Source: Desulfobulbaceae bacterium (GTDB taxonomy: Bacteria > Desulfobacterota > Desulfobulbia > Desulfobulbales > SURF-16). Taken from it: DNA of 7,538 nt. The DNA lies in NCBI GenBank assembly GCA_023230525.1, contig JALNXE010000154.1:1-7538 (forward strand). The letters are read 5' to 3'. The position numbers were made by a program, and so were the translations under genes. Positions 1 to 6,509 of this stretch are shown here, in pieces. The notes under the pieces are model-generated. The model was not told the DNA's origin, did no database searches, and saw nothing but the letters and a program-made list of their open reading frames with translations. Position 1 is the stretch's first letter. Every line of letters starts with the position of its first letter.

Positions 1-91
1 CCTAAAGTACTTGAAGTTGCGGTACTTTCTGATCAGATAACTCCTTTAACTTTAGGCACTTTAAGTACTTCAAGTATTTTAGGCACTTAAG
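1..91. repeat. AT-rich cluster of short direct and inverted repeats
   Basis: The first 17 bases (CCTAAAGTACTTGAAGT, 1-17) are the reverse complement of 67-83 with a single mismatch, leaving a 49-base loop. In RNA the mismatch would be a G-U pair. The same block also carries direct repeats: TTTAGGCACTT occurs at 51-61 and again at 78-88, and AAGTACTTCAAGT (63-75) matches 5-17 at 12 of 13 positions. The left arm touches the window edge, so the element may extend further. It could be a transcription terminator or hairpin for a gene to the left, or a dispersed intergenic repeat. No gene is visible in it. Confidence 0.55.
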
Positions 92-232
92 CTGGTAACA
101 GGACAGAATCCCTGATGGTGGCATAACCTATTGAAATTGCCTCACGACATCAGGAGTTCTGAACTTAAGAAAAGCCGGACGATCCGCGCCGTCACCCCCG
201 CTCCCCGCTGGCTGGGCGGGATTTTCTCGGCC

Positions 233-266
233 AGGAGCACAAAAGAATTTGACGGACTTTGCTCCT
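233..266. repeat. Inverted repeat around the pgi -35 box
   Basis: AGGAGCA (233-239) is the exact reverse complement of TGCTCCT (260-266), with 20 bases between the arms. The predicted -35 hexamer at 249-254 lies in the gap. This could be a regulator binding site, or it could be chance for a seven-base arm. Confidence 0.25.
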
Positions 267-277
267 TGTGGTGAAAT
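249..277 (+). promoter_or_regulatory. Probable sigma-70 promoter for pgi
   Basis: TTGACG at 249-254 matches five of six bases of the -35 consensus. It is followed after exactly 17 bases by TGAAAT at 272-277, which matches four of six bases of the -10 consensus. An A-rich stretch precedes the -35 box. Transcription would begin near 284, giving a leader of roughly 85 bases before the pgi start codon. The -35 box lies inside a seven-base inverted repeat (233-239 with 260-266), which could be an operator. This is a prediction from consensus matching only. Confidence 0.4.
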
Positions 278-358
278 GCTGAATGGTGACTTTTTGCCAG
301 GCCATCAATGCGTTGTGATGCGTTTTCCTCTGCTGAACCGTTCAATCAATAAACCTAC

Positions 359-363
359 AAGGA
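359..363 (+). promoter_or_regulatory. Ribosome binding site deciding the pgi start
   Basis: AAGGA lies one base before the ATG at 365 but seven bases before the in-frame ATG at 371. Only the second spacing suits initiation, so the start is placed at 371. Confidence 0.6.
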
Positions 364-370
364 CATGCCC

Positions 371-1990
371 ATGAGCCATATTGATCTTGATCAACTCTCT
401 TCTTTCACCACCCTGAAAACATTGGCCCGTAATCCCTTTGATCTGACCGCTTCGGGCGCGGTGGGCGGGCAGCGCATCAAAAGCTGTGTCTGTTCCACCG
501 CAGGCTTTGATCTTCTTTATGGCACCCAGCGGGTGGATGATGTTGTGCTTGCTGGCCTGCAGAGTCTGGCGGACCAGGGCCACGCGGTGGAGCAGTTTCT
601 GGCCATGAAAAAGGGGGCGGTGATGAACCGCATCGAGGGCTATGAGTGCGAGAACCGCCAGGTCCTGCACACCGCCACCCGGGATGTCTTTGGCAAATCA
701 TCCCTGGAGCCCGCGGCCTCGGCCCAGGCAACCAAAGAGCTGGAGAAGCTGGAGCGCTTCCTGGCTGATCTGGCGAGTGGCGCCCTGGTCAACAGCCGGG
801 GGGAAGCCTTTACCGGCATGGTGCAGGTGGGCATCGGCGGCTCGGATCTCGGCCCCCGGGCCCTGTATCACGCCCTGGCCGCCTTCCGCATCAAGGGCCG
901 GCGGGTTGATTTCATCTCCAATGTGGACCCGGATGATGCGGCGGCCGTGCTGGCTGGGCTTGATCTTTCCCGCACCTTGGTTAATGTGGTGTCCAAGAGC
1001 GGCACAACGCTCGAAACCCTGACCAATGAGCAGCTGGTGCGCCAGGCCTACAGCAATGCCGGACTTGATCCCCGGGCCCATTTCGTGGCCGTGACCGGCG
1101 AGGGCAGCCCCATGGATAATCCGGAGCATTATCTCCGCTCCTTTTATATGTACGACTATATCGGCGGCCGCTACAGCGCCACCTCCATGGTGGGCGGGGT
1201 CATGCTGGGTTTTGCCCTGGGTTATGAGGGTTTTGTCGAAATCCTGCACGGGGCGCACGAGGTGGATGTGGCGGCGGAAGAGCGGGACATCCGCAAAAAT
1301 ATCCCCCTGCTCATGGCGCTTCTCGGCATCTGGAACCATAATTTCTTAAGCTGCGAGACCCTGGCCGTGCTGCCCTACAGCCAGGGCCTGGTGCGCTTTG
1401 CCGCCCACCTGCAGCAGTGCGACATGGAGAGCAACGGCAAATCCATCAACCGCCAGGGCGGGAGGCTCCCCTATCAGTCCGGACCCATCATCTGGGGCGA
1501 GCCCGGCACCAACGGCCAGCATGCCTTTTACCAGCTCATCCACCAGGGCACCACCGTCATTCCCGTGGAGTTCATCGGCTTTCGCCGCAGCCAGTATGAG
1601 CAGGATCTGCTGATCGAGGAGACCAGCTCCCAGGAAAAACTGCTGGCCAATCTGCTGGCCCAGTCCCTGGCCCTGGCCACCGGCCAGGAGCACGACAATC
1701 CCAACCGGCGTTTTCCGGGCAACCGGCCCAACTCCGTCCTCATGGGGCAGCGGCTGACTCCGCGCAGCATGGGCGCTCTGCTGGCCATTTACGAGAACAA
1801 GATCGCCTTCCAGGGCTTTTTGTGGAACATCAACTCCTTTGACCAGGAGGGGGTGCAGCTCGGCAAGAAACTGGCCACCCGGCTGCTGGGCCATTTTGCC
1901 GGCCGCCGCCGGGATGCTTCCTATTCAGCCGCCGGGGCGGATGAGGCGGGCTGGGCCATGCTGCAGACGGCGGGCCTGCTGCAGGATTAG
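371..1990 (+). CDS. pgi: Glucose-6-phosphate isomerase
   Basis: This cytosolic glycolysis/gluconeogenesis enzyme interconverts glucose 6-phosphate and fructose 6-phosphate. The 539-residue product has the usual length and all hallmark motifs. These are GIGGSDLGP (about 154-162), the sugar-phosphate loop SKSGTT (208-213), GGRYSATS with Arg267, MESNGK with the catalytic-base Glu353, GTNGQHAF with His384, and the C-terminal family signature FDQEGVQLGK ending at Lys499. These residues match the family's known catalytic Arg, Glu, His and Lys, so the enzyme should be active. ATG 371 is preferred over ATG 365 (two residues longer) because the AAGGA site is too close to the latter. A promoter is predicted at 249-277. 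The diguanylate cyclase gene begins 30 bases downstream on the same strand and may share the transcript, without an obvious functional link. Confidence 0.97.
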   Translation: MSHIDLDQLSSFTTLKTLARNPFDLTASGAVGGQRIKSCVCSTAGFDLLYGTQRVDDVVLAGLQSLADQGHAVEQFLAMKKGAVMNRIEGYECENRQVLHTATRDVFGKSSLEPAASAQATKELEKLERFLADLASGALVNSRGEAFTGMVQVGIGGSDLGPRALYHALAAFRIKGRRVDFISNVDPDDAAAVLAGLDLSRTLVNVVSKSGTTLETLTNEQLVRQAYSNAGLDPRAHFVAVTGEGSPMDNPEHYLRSFYMYDYIGGRYSATSMVGGVMLGFALGYEGFVEILHGAHEVDVAAEERDIRKNIPLLMALLGIWNHNFLSCETLAVLPYSQGLVRFAAHLQQCDMESNGKSINRQGGRLPYQSGPIIWGEPGTNGQHAFYQLIHQGTTVIPVEFIGFRRSQYEQDLLIEETSSQEKLLANLLAQSLALATGQEHDNPNRRFPGNRPNSVLMGQRLTPRSMGALLAIYENKIAFQGFLWNINSFDQEGVQLGKKLATRLLGHFAGRRRDASYSAAGADEAGWAMLQTAGLLQD

Positions 1991-2020
1991 CATGTCCCAT
2001 TCATTAAACCGGGGGGCCTC

Positions 2021-3139
2021 ATGATTGACCGACGCCGTTATGAAATTTTCATTGTTATTGCCCTCTGCCTCACTGTCTATGTCCTGAGCGTCTATTTTGA
2101 CCTGACCGAGAGACTTTATCGGTTGAGTCTGCGCTTTGAGTATCTGCAATTTGACGAGTTCTTGATTTTTCTGCTGATTGCCGGCTGCGGGCTAGGTTAT
2201 CTCGGCATTCGGCAGATGCTGGCGCTGCGCCGGGAGGTGGCGGAACGCCAGCGCATTGAGGCTGCCCTCAAGGAATCGGAACAATACGCCACAGCCCTTT
2301 TTAAAACGATGCAGACCGGCATGGTGGTGATTGACCGGCAGAGCCGCTGTATTCTTGATGTCAATCCGGCAGCCCGGGAAATGATCGGAGTGGATCGGGA
2401 TAAAATCATCGGCCGGGAATGCCATAGCTATATCTGCCCCAATACCCGCGGGGACTGCCCCATCGCCGATCAGGGCCAGATCATCGACCGCTCGGAGCGG
2501 ATACTGCTGAAGGCCGACGGCACAGAAATGCCGGTACTGAAATCGGTCATCGCCACCACCCTGCGGGGCCGCCTCTGCCTTATCGAAACCTTTACCGACC
2601 TCACTGAACGCAAGGCCCTGGAGGAACAGCTCAAGGAGCTTTCCCATACCGATTATCTGACCGGCAGCCTGAACCGCCGCGGGTTCATGCAGCTTGCGGA
2701 AAAACAGATCCTGCTGGCGGAAAGAATCAAATGCGAACTCTATCTGATTTTTGCCGATATCGACAATATGAAATGGATTAATGACACTCTCGGCCATGAC
2801 ATGGGTGATGAGGCCATTTGCGAGACCGCCCAGCTGATATGCTGCTCGCTCAGGAGGGCGGATCTCATCGGCTGCGGCAGGCTGGGAGGTGACGAGTTTG
2901 CCATGCTGCTTACCAGTGTTACCAGGGTGCAGGGTGAGCACCCGGTGCTGGATCGCATTAAGCAAAAGCAGCGTGAACTCAATGCCAGGCCGGACCGGCG
3001 ATATCAGCTGGAGATCAGTTTCGGTACGGCCCGCTTTGACCCGGAAAATCCCAGCACCCTGGAGCAGCTTGTCGCCGAGGCGGACCGGAAGATGTATGAA
3101 TGCAAACGCAGCAGAAAGGTAAAGAGGGGTGGCAGTTAA
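2021..3139 (+). CDS. Membrane PAS-GGDEF diguanylate cyclase
   Basis: The 372-residue product is likely a sensor that makes cyclic di-GMP from two GTP. Two hydrophobic segments (about 8-27 and 47-66) anchor it in the inner membrane with almost no periplasmic domain. A charged helical linker (about 68-88) leads to a cytoplasmic PAS domain (about 86-198). The GGDEF domain (about 205-368) has DYLTGSLNRR from Asp211, the metal-site motif FADIDNMK (Asp246) and an intact GGDEF at 289-293, so catalysis is expected. The PAS domain contains C-x4-C-x6-C (Cys134, Cys139, Cys146), which may bind a metal or respond to redox. An RxxD motif (Arg278-Asp281) resembles the product-inhibition site but sits seven residues before GGDEF, not the usual five. 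The ATG at 2021 follows GGGGGG at 2011-2016, a weak ribosome site. The signal sensed is unknown. Confidence 0.92.
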   Translation: MIDRRRYEIFIVIALCLTVYVLSVYFDLTERLYRLSLRFEYLQFDEFLIFLLIAGCGLGYLGIRQMLALRREVAERQRIEAALKESEQYATALFKTMQTGMVVIDRQSRCILDVNPAAREMIGVDRDKIIGRECHSYICPNTRGDCPIADQGQIIDRSERILLKADGTEMPVLKSVIATTLRGRLCLIETFTDLTERKALEEQLKELSHTDYLTGSLNRRGFMQLAEKQILLAERIKCELYLIFADIDNMKWINDTLGHDMGDEAICETAQLICCSLRRADLIGCGRLGGDEFAMLLTSVTRVQGEHPVLDRIKQKQRELNARPDRRYQLEISFGTARFDPENPSTLEQLVAEADRKMYECKRSRKVKRGGS

Positions 3140-3150
3140 CCCCACCCTTT
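3127..3150. terminator. Weak hairpin between convergent genes
   Basis: GGGTGG (3127-3132) pairs with CCACCC (3142-3147) across a nine-base loop and is followed by TTT. The stem overlaps the stop codon of the diguanylate cyclase gene. It lies in the 43-base gap region between that gene and the convergent exporter cluster, where a terminator is expected. The poor U-run makes it a weak candidate. A second inverted pair, CCGGCC (3151-3156) with GGCCGG (3176-3181), lies next to it. Confidence 0.4.
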
Positions 3151-3182
3151 CCGGCCGGGACAAATTTTGCGGACAGGCCGGG

Positions 3183-4298
3183 TTACCTGACGGTTCTTTT
3201 AAAGCTTACTACCGCGGTGGTCATCATCAGGATGGTGAAGCAGGCGAGAAAGGCGAGATCATGGGAGATGCTGCCGATTCCCGTGTTTTTGAAGAGGATG
3301 GTTTTTAAGGCATGCACCGCGTAGGCCTCGGGATTTACCTTGGCAAAGAGCTGCAGCCAGTGGGGAAAACTGGCAATGGGGTAGACCGCCCCGCTCGGGA
3401 AAAACAGGATGACGTTTAAAAAACCGCTCAGGATGCCCACGATGCGGGGATGACTGAGCCGGCCCATCAGCACGAACATCATGCTGAGCAGGCCGAGGGT
3501 GGTCAGCACGATGACCAGCAGGACGGAAAAGCCCTGCCTCAGCCAGTTGGTGAAGGGAATGCCGGTGATCAGGATGCTGACGATGAAAATCAGGGTGGCG
3601 ATGCAGGTGGTGACGAGCAGCCCGCTGATGATCAGGCCGCCGACGATGTCCATTTTGGACAGGGGGGTCAGCATGTAGCTTTCATCCACCCCGAGAAAGC
3701 GGTCCATCACCAGATTGAAGGCGCCGGTGGTCAGGGCGCCGAGAAAGATGGCCATGATGACCACGCCCGGCACCAGGGACTGAAAGTAGTCCACCTTGGG
3801 GTAGAGATCGATGTCCCGCAGCCGGATCTCATCCGCCTTCTCCCTGATCGGCACATATTCCGCCTTTGTGGCGCGTATGGCGCCGCTTACCGCCCCCCGG
3901 ATCGATTCCGCCGAGATGCCGTCCGTATTATCAAGGTACAGGCCGATCTCCGGCACGGCCTGCATGGCGATTTTTCTGCTGAAATCCGCCGGGATGATGA
4001 TCGCCGCCTTGTAGGCGCCGGTTTTGACCCCGGCCATGGCCTGCTGCTGGTCCTTTAAGGCGATGATGCTGAAGGTCCGGGGTCCGGCTTCGATGGCGCG
4101 CAGGTTGTCCATGACCTGCCTGGATGACTGGCCGGTGTCATGCCGGACCACGGCCAGGGGCAGCCCCTGCAGTTTTCCCTGAAAGGAGTTGCCCAGGATC
4201 ACCAGATAGAGGATGGGCATGAGGATGCTCATGGCGATGACCACCGGGTTGCGCCTGAATTTCTTGAGATCCCTGTCGATTACGGCAAGCAGTCGCAC
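3183..4298 (-). CDS. ABC-2 type transporter permease
   Basis: The 371-residue product is the inner-membrane channel of an ABC exporter in the YbhR/YbhS/YhhJ group. Its layout is typical: a basic N-terminus, one membrane helix (about 17-37), a large extracytoplasmic region (about 38-175), then five helices towards the C-terminus. It also has the characteristic stretch FPSGAVYPIASFPHWLQ followed by VNPEAYAVHALK. The start is a GTG at 4298, chosen because AGGAGG (4306-4311) lies seven bases upstream; an ATG at 4305 abuts that site and is out of frame. The gene begins 15 bases after the ATPase stop codon, so the two are almost certainly co-transcribed and translated together. No second permease follows, so the channel is inferred to be a homodimer. 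The substrate cannot be read from sequence; relatives export drugs or other hydrophobic compounds. Confidence 0.93.
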   Translation of the reverse strand: MRLLAVIDRDLKKFRRNPVVIAMSILMPILYLVILGNSFQGKLQGLPLAVVRHDTGQSSRQVMDNLRAIEAGPRTFSIIALKDQQQAMAGVKTGAYKAAIIIPADFSRKIAMQAVPEIGLYLDNTDGISAESIRGAVSGAIRATKAEYVPIREKADEIRLRDIDLYPKVDYFQSLVPGVVIMAIFLGALTTGAFNLVMDRFLGVDESYMLTPLSKMDIVGGLIISGLLVTTCIATLIFIVSILITGIPFTNWLRQGFSVLLVIVLTTLGLLSMMFVLMGRLSHPRIVGILSGFLNVILFFPSGAVYPIASFPHWLQLFAKVNPEAYAVHALKTILFKNTGIGSISHDLAFLACFTILMMTTAVVSFKRTVR

Positions 4299-4305
4299 GA
4301 TACAT

Positions 4306-4311
4306 CCTCCT
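4306..4311 (-). promoter_or_regulatory. Ribosome binding site deciding the permease GTG start
   Basis: AGGAGG on the minus strand lies seven bases before the GTG at 4298. This is the strongest ribosome binding site in the window and supports the non-ATG start. Confidence 0.65.
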
Positions 4312-4313
4312 GT

Positions 4314-5321
4314 CTATCTGCCCCATTTCTGGGGAATCCCGGCGCCGATGAGAAAATTGACTTTCTTGGTCTCTTCCCGGATGGATTTCCCGGTGAAATG
4401 GATGAAAACATCCTCCAGGGACTGCTCATGCAGGGTGGCGGAGACCACCCGCAGCCCGCCCGCCTTGATGGTCTCGATCAAAAGCGGCAGAGCTTCCGCC
4501 CCGTTATCCACATAGGCCCGCAGGGTATTTTCCTCCACGCTGACGGAATGGACGCAGGGGATTTTGCCGATCCGCTCCGCCGTGTCATCGCTGAGCTGCG
4601 GCACCTTGAGGGAGACGATATCGCTGCCCGGGATCCGGGCCTTCAGCTCCTCAGGTGAGCCGATGGCGATCAGTTTGCCGGAATCGATGATCGCCACCCG
4701 TTCGCACAGGGCCTCCGCCTCGTCCATGTAATGGGTGGTGAGGAAAAGGGTCATGGCGTCGCCTTGCCGCAGGGTGCGGATGAAATCCCACACCACCCTG
4801 CGTGACTGGGGATCAAGGCCGATGGTGGGCTCATCGAGAAAGAGGATGCGGGGCCGGTGGACCAGGACCCGGGCCAGCTCAAGCCTGCGGCGCATGCCGC
4901 CGGAATAGGAGGCGACCATATGACCGGCCCAGGCGCTCAGCCCGACCAGTTCCAGCAGGTGGGGGATGCGCTCCTTGCGTTCCCTGGCGCTGATGTTATA
5001 AAAACGGCCGTAGATATCCATGTTTTCATAGCCGGTGAGATCGAGATCGCTGGTCAGGGACTGGGGCACCACCCCGATGGCGCGGCGCACCTGGCCAGGA
5101 TCTGCGGCTACGTCAAAGCCTGCCACCCTGGCCTGGCCGCTGGTGGGGCGCAGCAGGGTGGTCAGCATGCGGATCAGGGTGGTTTTGCCTGCGCCGTTGG
5201 TGCCGAGAAAACCGAAGATCTGCCCCTCGGCTACCTGGAAACTGATGTTGTCCACGGCCGTGAACTCCCCGAATTTCCTGGTAATACCGGCCACCTCAAC
5301 GGCGATGTTGTTCTGGGTCAT
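4314..5321 (-). CDS. ABC transporter ATP-binding protein
   Basis: The 335-residue product is the cytoplasmic ATPase that powers the neighbouring permease. In order it has Walker A GTNGAGKTT (40-48), the Q-loop Gln87, the ABC signature SGGMR (140-144), Walker B ILFLDEP (159-165), the D-loop GLDP (168-171) and the switch His197. All are intact, so ATP hydrolysis is expected. Residues from about 225 on form the extra C-terminal domain of drug-export ATPases (DUF4162-like), ending in SLEDVFIHFTGKSI. The SGGMR signature is typical of the CcmA/DrrA/YbhF class. YbhF itself carries two ATPase domains and this protein has one. ATG 5321 is preferred over ATG 5351 because AAAGGA (5328-5333) lies six bases before it. 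The start overlaps the 3' end of the adaptor gene by 26 bases, which suggests translational coupling. Confidence 0.95.
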   Translation of the reverse strand: MTQNNIAVEVAGITRKFGEFTAVDNISFQVAEGQIFGFLGTNGAGKTTLIRMLTTLLRPTSGQARVAGFDVAADPGQVRRAIGVVPQSLTSDLDLTGYENMDIYGRFYNISARERKERIPHLLELVGLSAWAGHMVASYSGGMRRRLELARVLVHRPRILFLDEPTIGLDPQSRRVVWDFIRTLRQGDAMTLFLTTHYMDEAEALCERVAIIDSGKLIAIGSPEELKARIPGSDIVSLKVPQLSDDTAERIGKIPCVHSVSVEENTLRAYVDNGAEALPLLIETIKAGGLRVVSATLHEQSLEDVFIHFTGKSIREETKKVNFLIGAGIPQKWGR

Positions 5322-6363
5322 CAGCAGTCCTTTGGTGGATCTCCACGTCAACGGTCATGCCGGGCTTGAGCTGCCCATCGTTGTCGGCCAGGGCGATTTT
5401 CACCTTGAAGGTCTTGATATCCTGGCGGCCCCTGATCACGTCCCGCTGGGTGGCAAATTCCGCGTATCTGCCTATTTCGGCCACCCTGCCCTGGAAAACC
5501 CGGCCGGGCAGTCCTTCAGCCGTGATGTGCGCTTCATCGCCCAGGGCGAGATCGCTGATTTTCGTCTCCTCAAGATCCACCCGGGCATACAAATTGTCCA
5601 GATCGACAATGGTCAGGGCGGTGACCCCGGCGGCGATGGCTTCTCCTTGTTCCACCACCCGGTTGACCACCGTGCCGTTCAGCGGACTGGTAATGATGCT
5701 GTCGGCCAGCCTGGCCCGGCTGAACTCCAGATCGGCTGCGGCCTGCCTGACCCCGGCCTCGGCGGATTGCCGCTGGCTCTCGGCCATGCGCAGCTGGGCC
5801 TGGGCCGCATGCAGCCGGGCCAGGGCCGCATCGATGCGGGCCCTGGCCGCCAGGGTTGCCGCCCGGGCCATATCATAGGCCGTCACCGCGGCATCATAGG
5901 TTTCCCTGGCGACTGATTCCTCCCCGTAGAGTCTGGTGATCCGCTCCAGATGGCGTCCGGCGTCCATTTCGCCTGCCTGCAGGCGCAGCAGCTCCGCCCG
6001 GGCGTTGGCGATGTCCGCCGCGGCACTCTGCACATTGGCCCCGGCGTTTTCAATGGCTGCCCTGGAAACGATCACCGCGGCCTCCGCCTTGTCGATTCCC
6101 GCGGCCGCCTGGTTGCGGGAGGCGGTCAGATCCTCATTGGCAAGGAGCAGGACCTGCTGGCCGGCAGTAACCCGGTCTCCTTCCCGGCAGCAGAGCCCGG
6201 CAATCCTGCCGGATATCTTGGCCGCGATATTGACCTCCGTCCCCTCAATAATACCGGTGGTGGCAATGGCGCCGCTCCGCCGGGAAGAGGTATGCAGGAA
6301 GAACAAGGCGATCAGGCCGATTGCCAGCACTGCGGCGGCGATAACCAGCACATTTCTTTTCAT
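5296..6363 (-). CDS. HlyD/YbhG-family periplasmic adaptor (membrane fusion protein)
   Basis: The 355-residue product is the periplasmic adaptor of the exporter. An N-terminal hydrophobic segment (about 5-23) acts as membrane anchor or uncleaved signal. The first half of the lipoyl-like domain follows (about 40-75, with AAKISGRIAGL and EGDRVTAGQ). A long Ala/Arg/Glu-rich alpha-hairpin spans about 80-220. The second lipoyl half (SPLNGTVVNRVVEQGE, from 225) and a beta-barrel domain ending in LKPGMTVDVEI complete it. Near the hairpin turn, Arg140, Leu144 and later residues resemble the RLxxLxxxxxxS TolC-contact motif, with Ala151 at the Ser position. ATG 6363 is preferred because AAGG (6371-6374) lies seven bases upstream; ATG 6387, eight residues longer, lacks such a site. 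It is the first gene of the adaptor-ATPase-permease cluster. No TolC homologue is in the window. Confidence 0.93.
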   Translation of the reverse strand: MKRNVLVIAAAVLAIGLIALFFLHTSSRRSGAIATTGIIEGTEVNIAAKISGRIAGLCCREGDRVTAGQQVLLLANEDLTASRNQAAAGIDKAEAAVIVSRAAIENAGANVQSAAADIANARAELLRLQAGEMDAGRHLERITRLYGEESVARETYDAAVTAYDMARAATLAARARIDAALARLHAAQAQLRMAESQRQSAEAGVRQAAADLEFSRARLADSIITSPLNGTVVNRVVEQGEAIAAGVTALTIVDLDNLYARVDLEETKISDLALGDEAHITAEGLPGRVFQGRVAEIGRYAEFATQRDVIRGRQDIKTFKVKIALADNDGQLKPGMTVDVEIHQRTADDPEQHRR

Positions 6364-6421
6364 GGGAAAACCTTGCTGCGATGTCATGGTTGTTTCACCA
6401 CGCCCCTAAGCCGTTGTAAAA

Positions 6422-6509
6422 AAATAACATGGCCAGAGAAATAAGCGGAACGGCATCAGGAACCGTAACGAAATTAAAAAAATGGCCATGTTATTTCGTA
6501 ACGGTTCCT
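6422..6509. repeat. Two interleaved inverted repeats between FadL-type and adaptor genes
   Basis: Repeat A: AAATAACATGGCCA (6422-6435) is a perfect 14-base reverse complement of 6483-6496. Repeat B: AGGAACCGTAACGAAAT (6458-6474) is a reverse complement of 6493-6509 with one central mismatch in 17. The arms alternate A-B-A-B, and the two right-hand arms share four bases (6493-6496), so both full hairpins cannot form together. Read on the minus strand, the direction of the flanking genes, hairpin B begins at the FadL-type stop codon, and hairpin A is followed by a run of Ts. That makes A terminator-like and B a possible competitor. It may be a transcription terminator or attenuator, or a small mobile repeat. 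Confidence 0.6.

Larger units (their letters stand above)
92..370. other. Non-coding leader region upstream of pgi
   Basis: Together with the repeat cluster before it, this makes about 370 bases without a convincing gene. It contains a short inverted repeat (CCTGATG at 111-117 with CATCAGG at 148-154), a GC-rich five-pair hairpin (204-208 with 216-220, followed by ATTTTC), the probable pgi promoter at 249-277 and the pgi ribosome binding site. A minus-strand open frame across 142-345 has no recognisable domain and is judged non-coding. Confidence 0.5.

Noticed and set aside
204..224. GC-rich hairpin CCCGC/GCGGG followed by ATTTTC, as a terminator
   Set aside because: The stem has only five pairs, the T-run is interrupted, and no plus-strand gene ending upstream is visible.
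142..345. Minus-strand open frame of 67 codons upstream of pgi
   Set aside because: It has no recognisable domain, is followed by no partner gene, and covers the region with the pgi promoter and hairpins. A dispersed intergenic repeat remains possible, but I cannot support a gene.
698..1339. Long minus-strand open frame inside pgi
   Set aside because: It is a shadow of the strongly conserved pgi reading frame in GC-rich DNA. Its translation shows no domain and is rich in Gly, Ala and His as expected of an antisense frame.
2192..3163. 323-codon minus-strand open frame opposite the diguanylate cyclase
   Set aside because: The plus-strand product has intact PAS and GGDEF motifs. The antisense translation has no recognisable family.
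5035..5916. 293-codon plus-strand open frame opposite the ATPase and adaptor genes
   Set aside because: Both minus-strand genes here have full sets of family motifs and overlapping operon structure. The plus-strand frame is an antisense shadow.
6422..6509. CRISPR array or insertion-sequence ends
   Set aside because: There are only two pairs of inverted arms, no regular direct repeats with spacers, no transposase and no clear target-site duplication.
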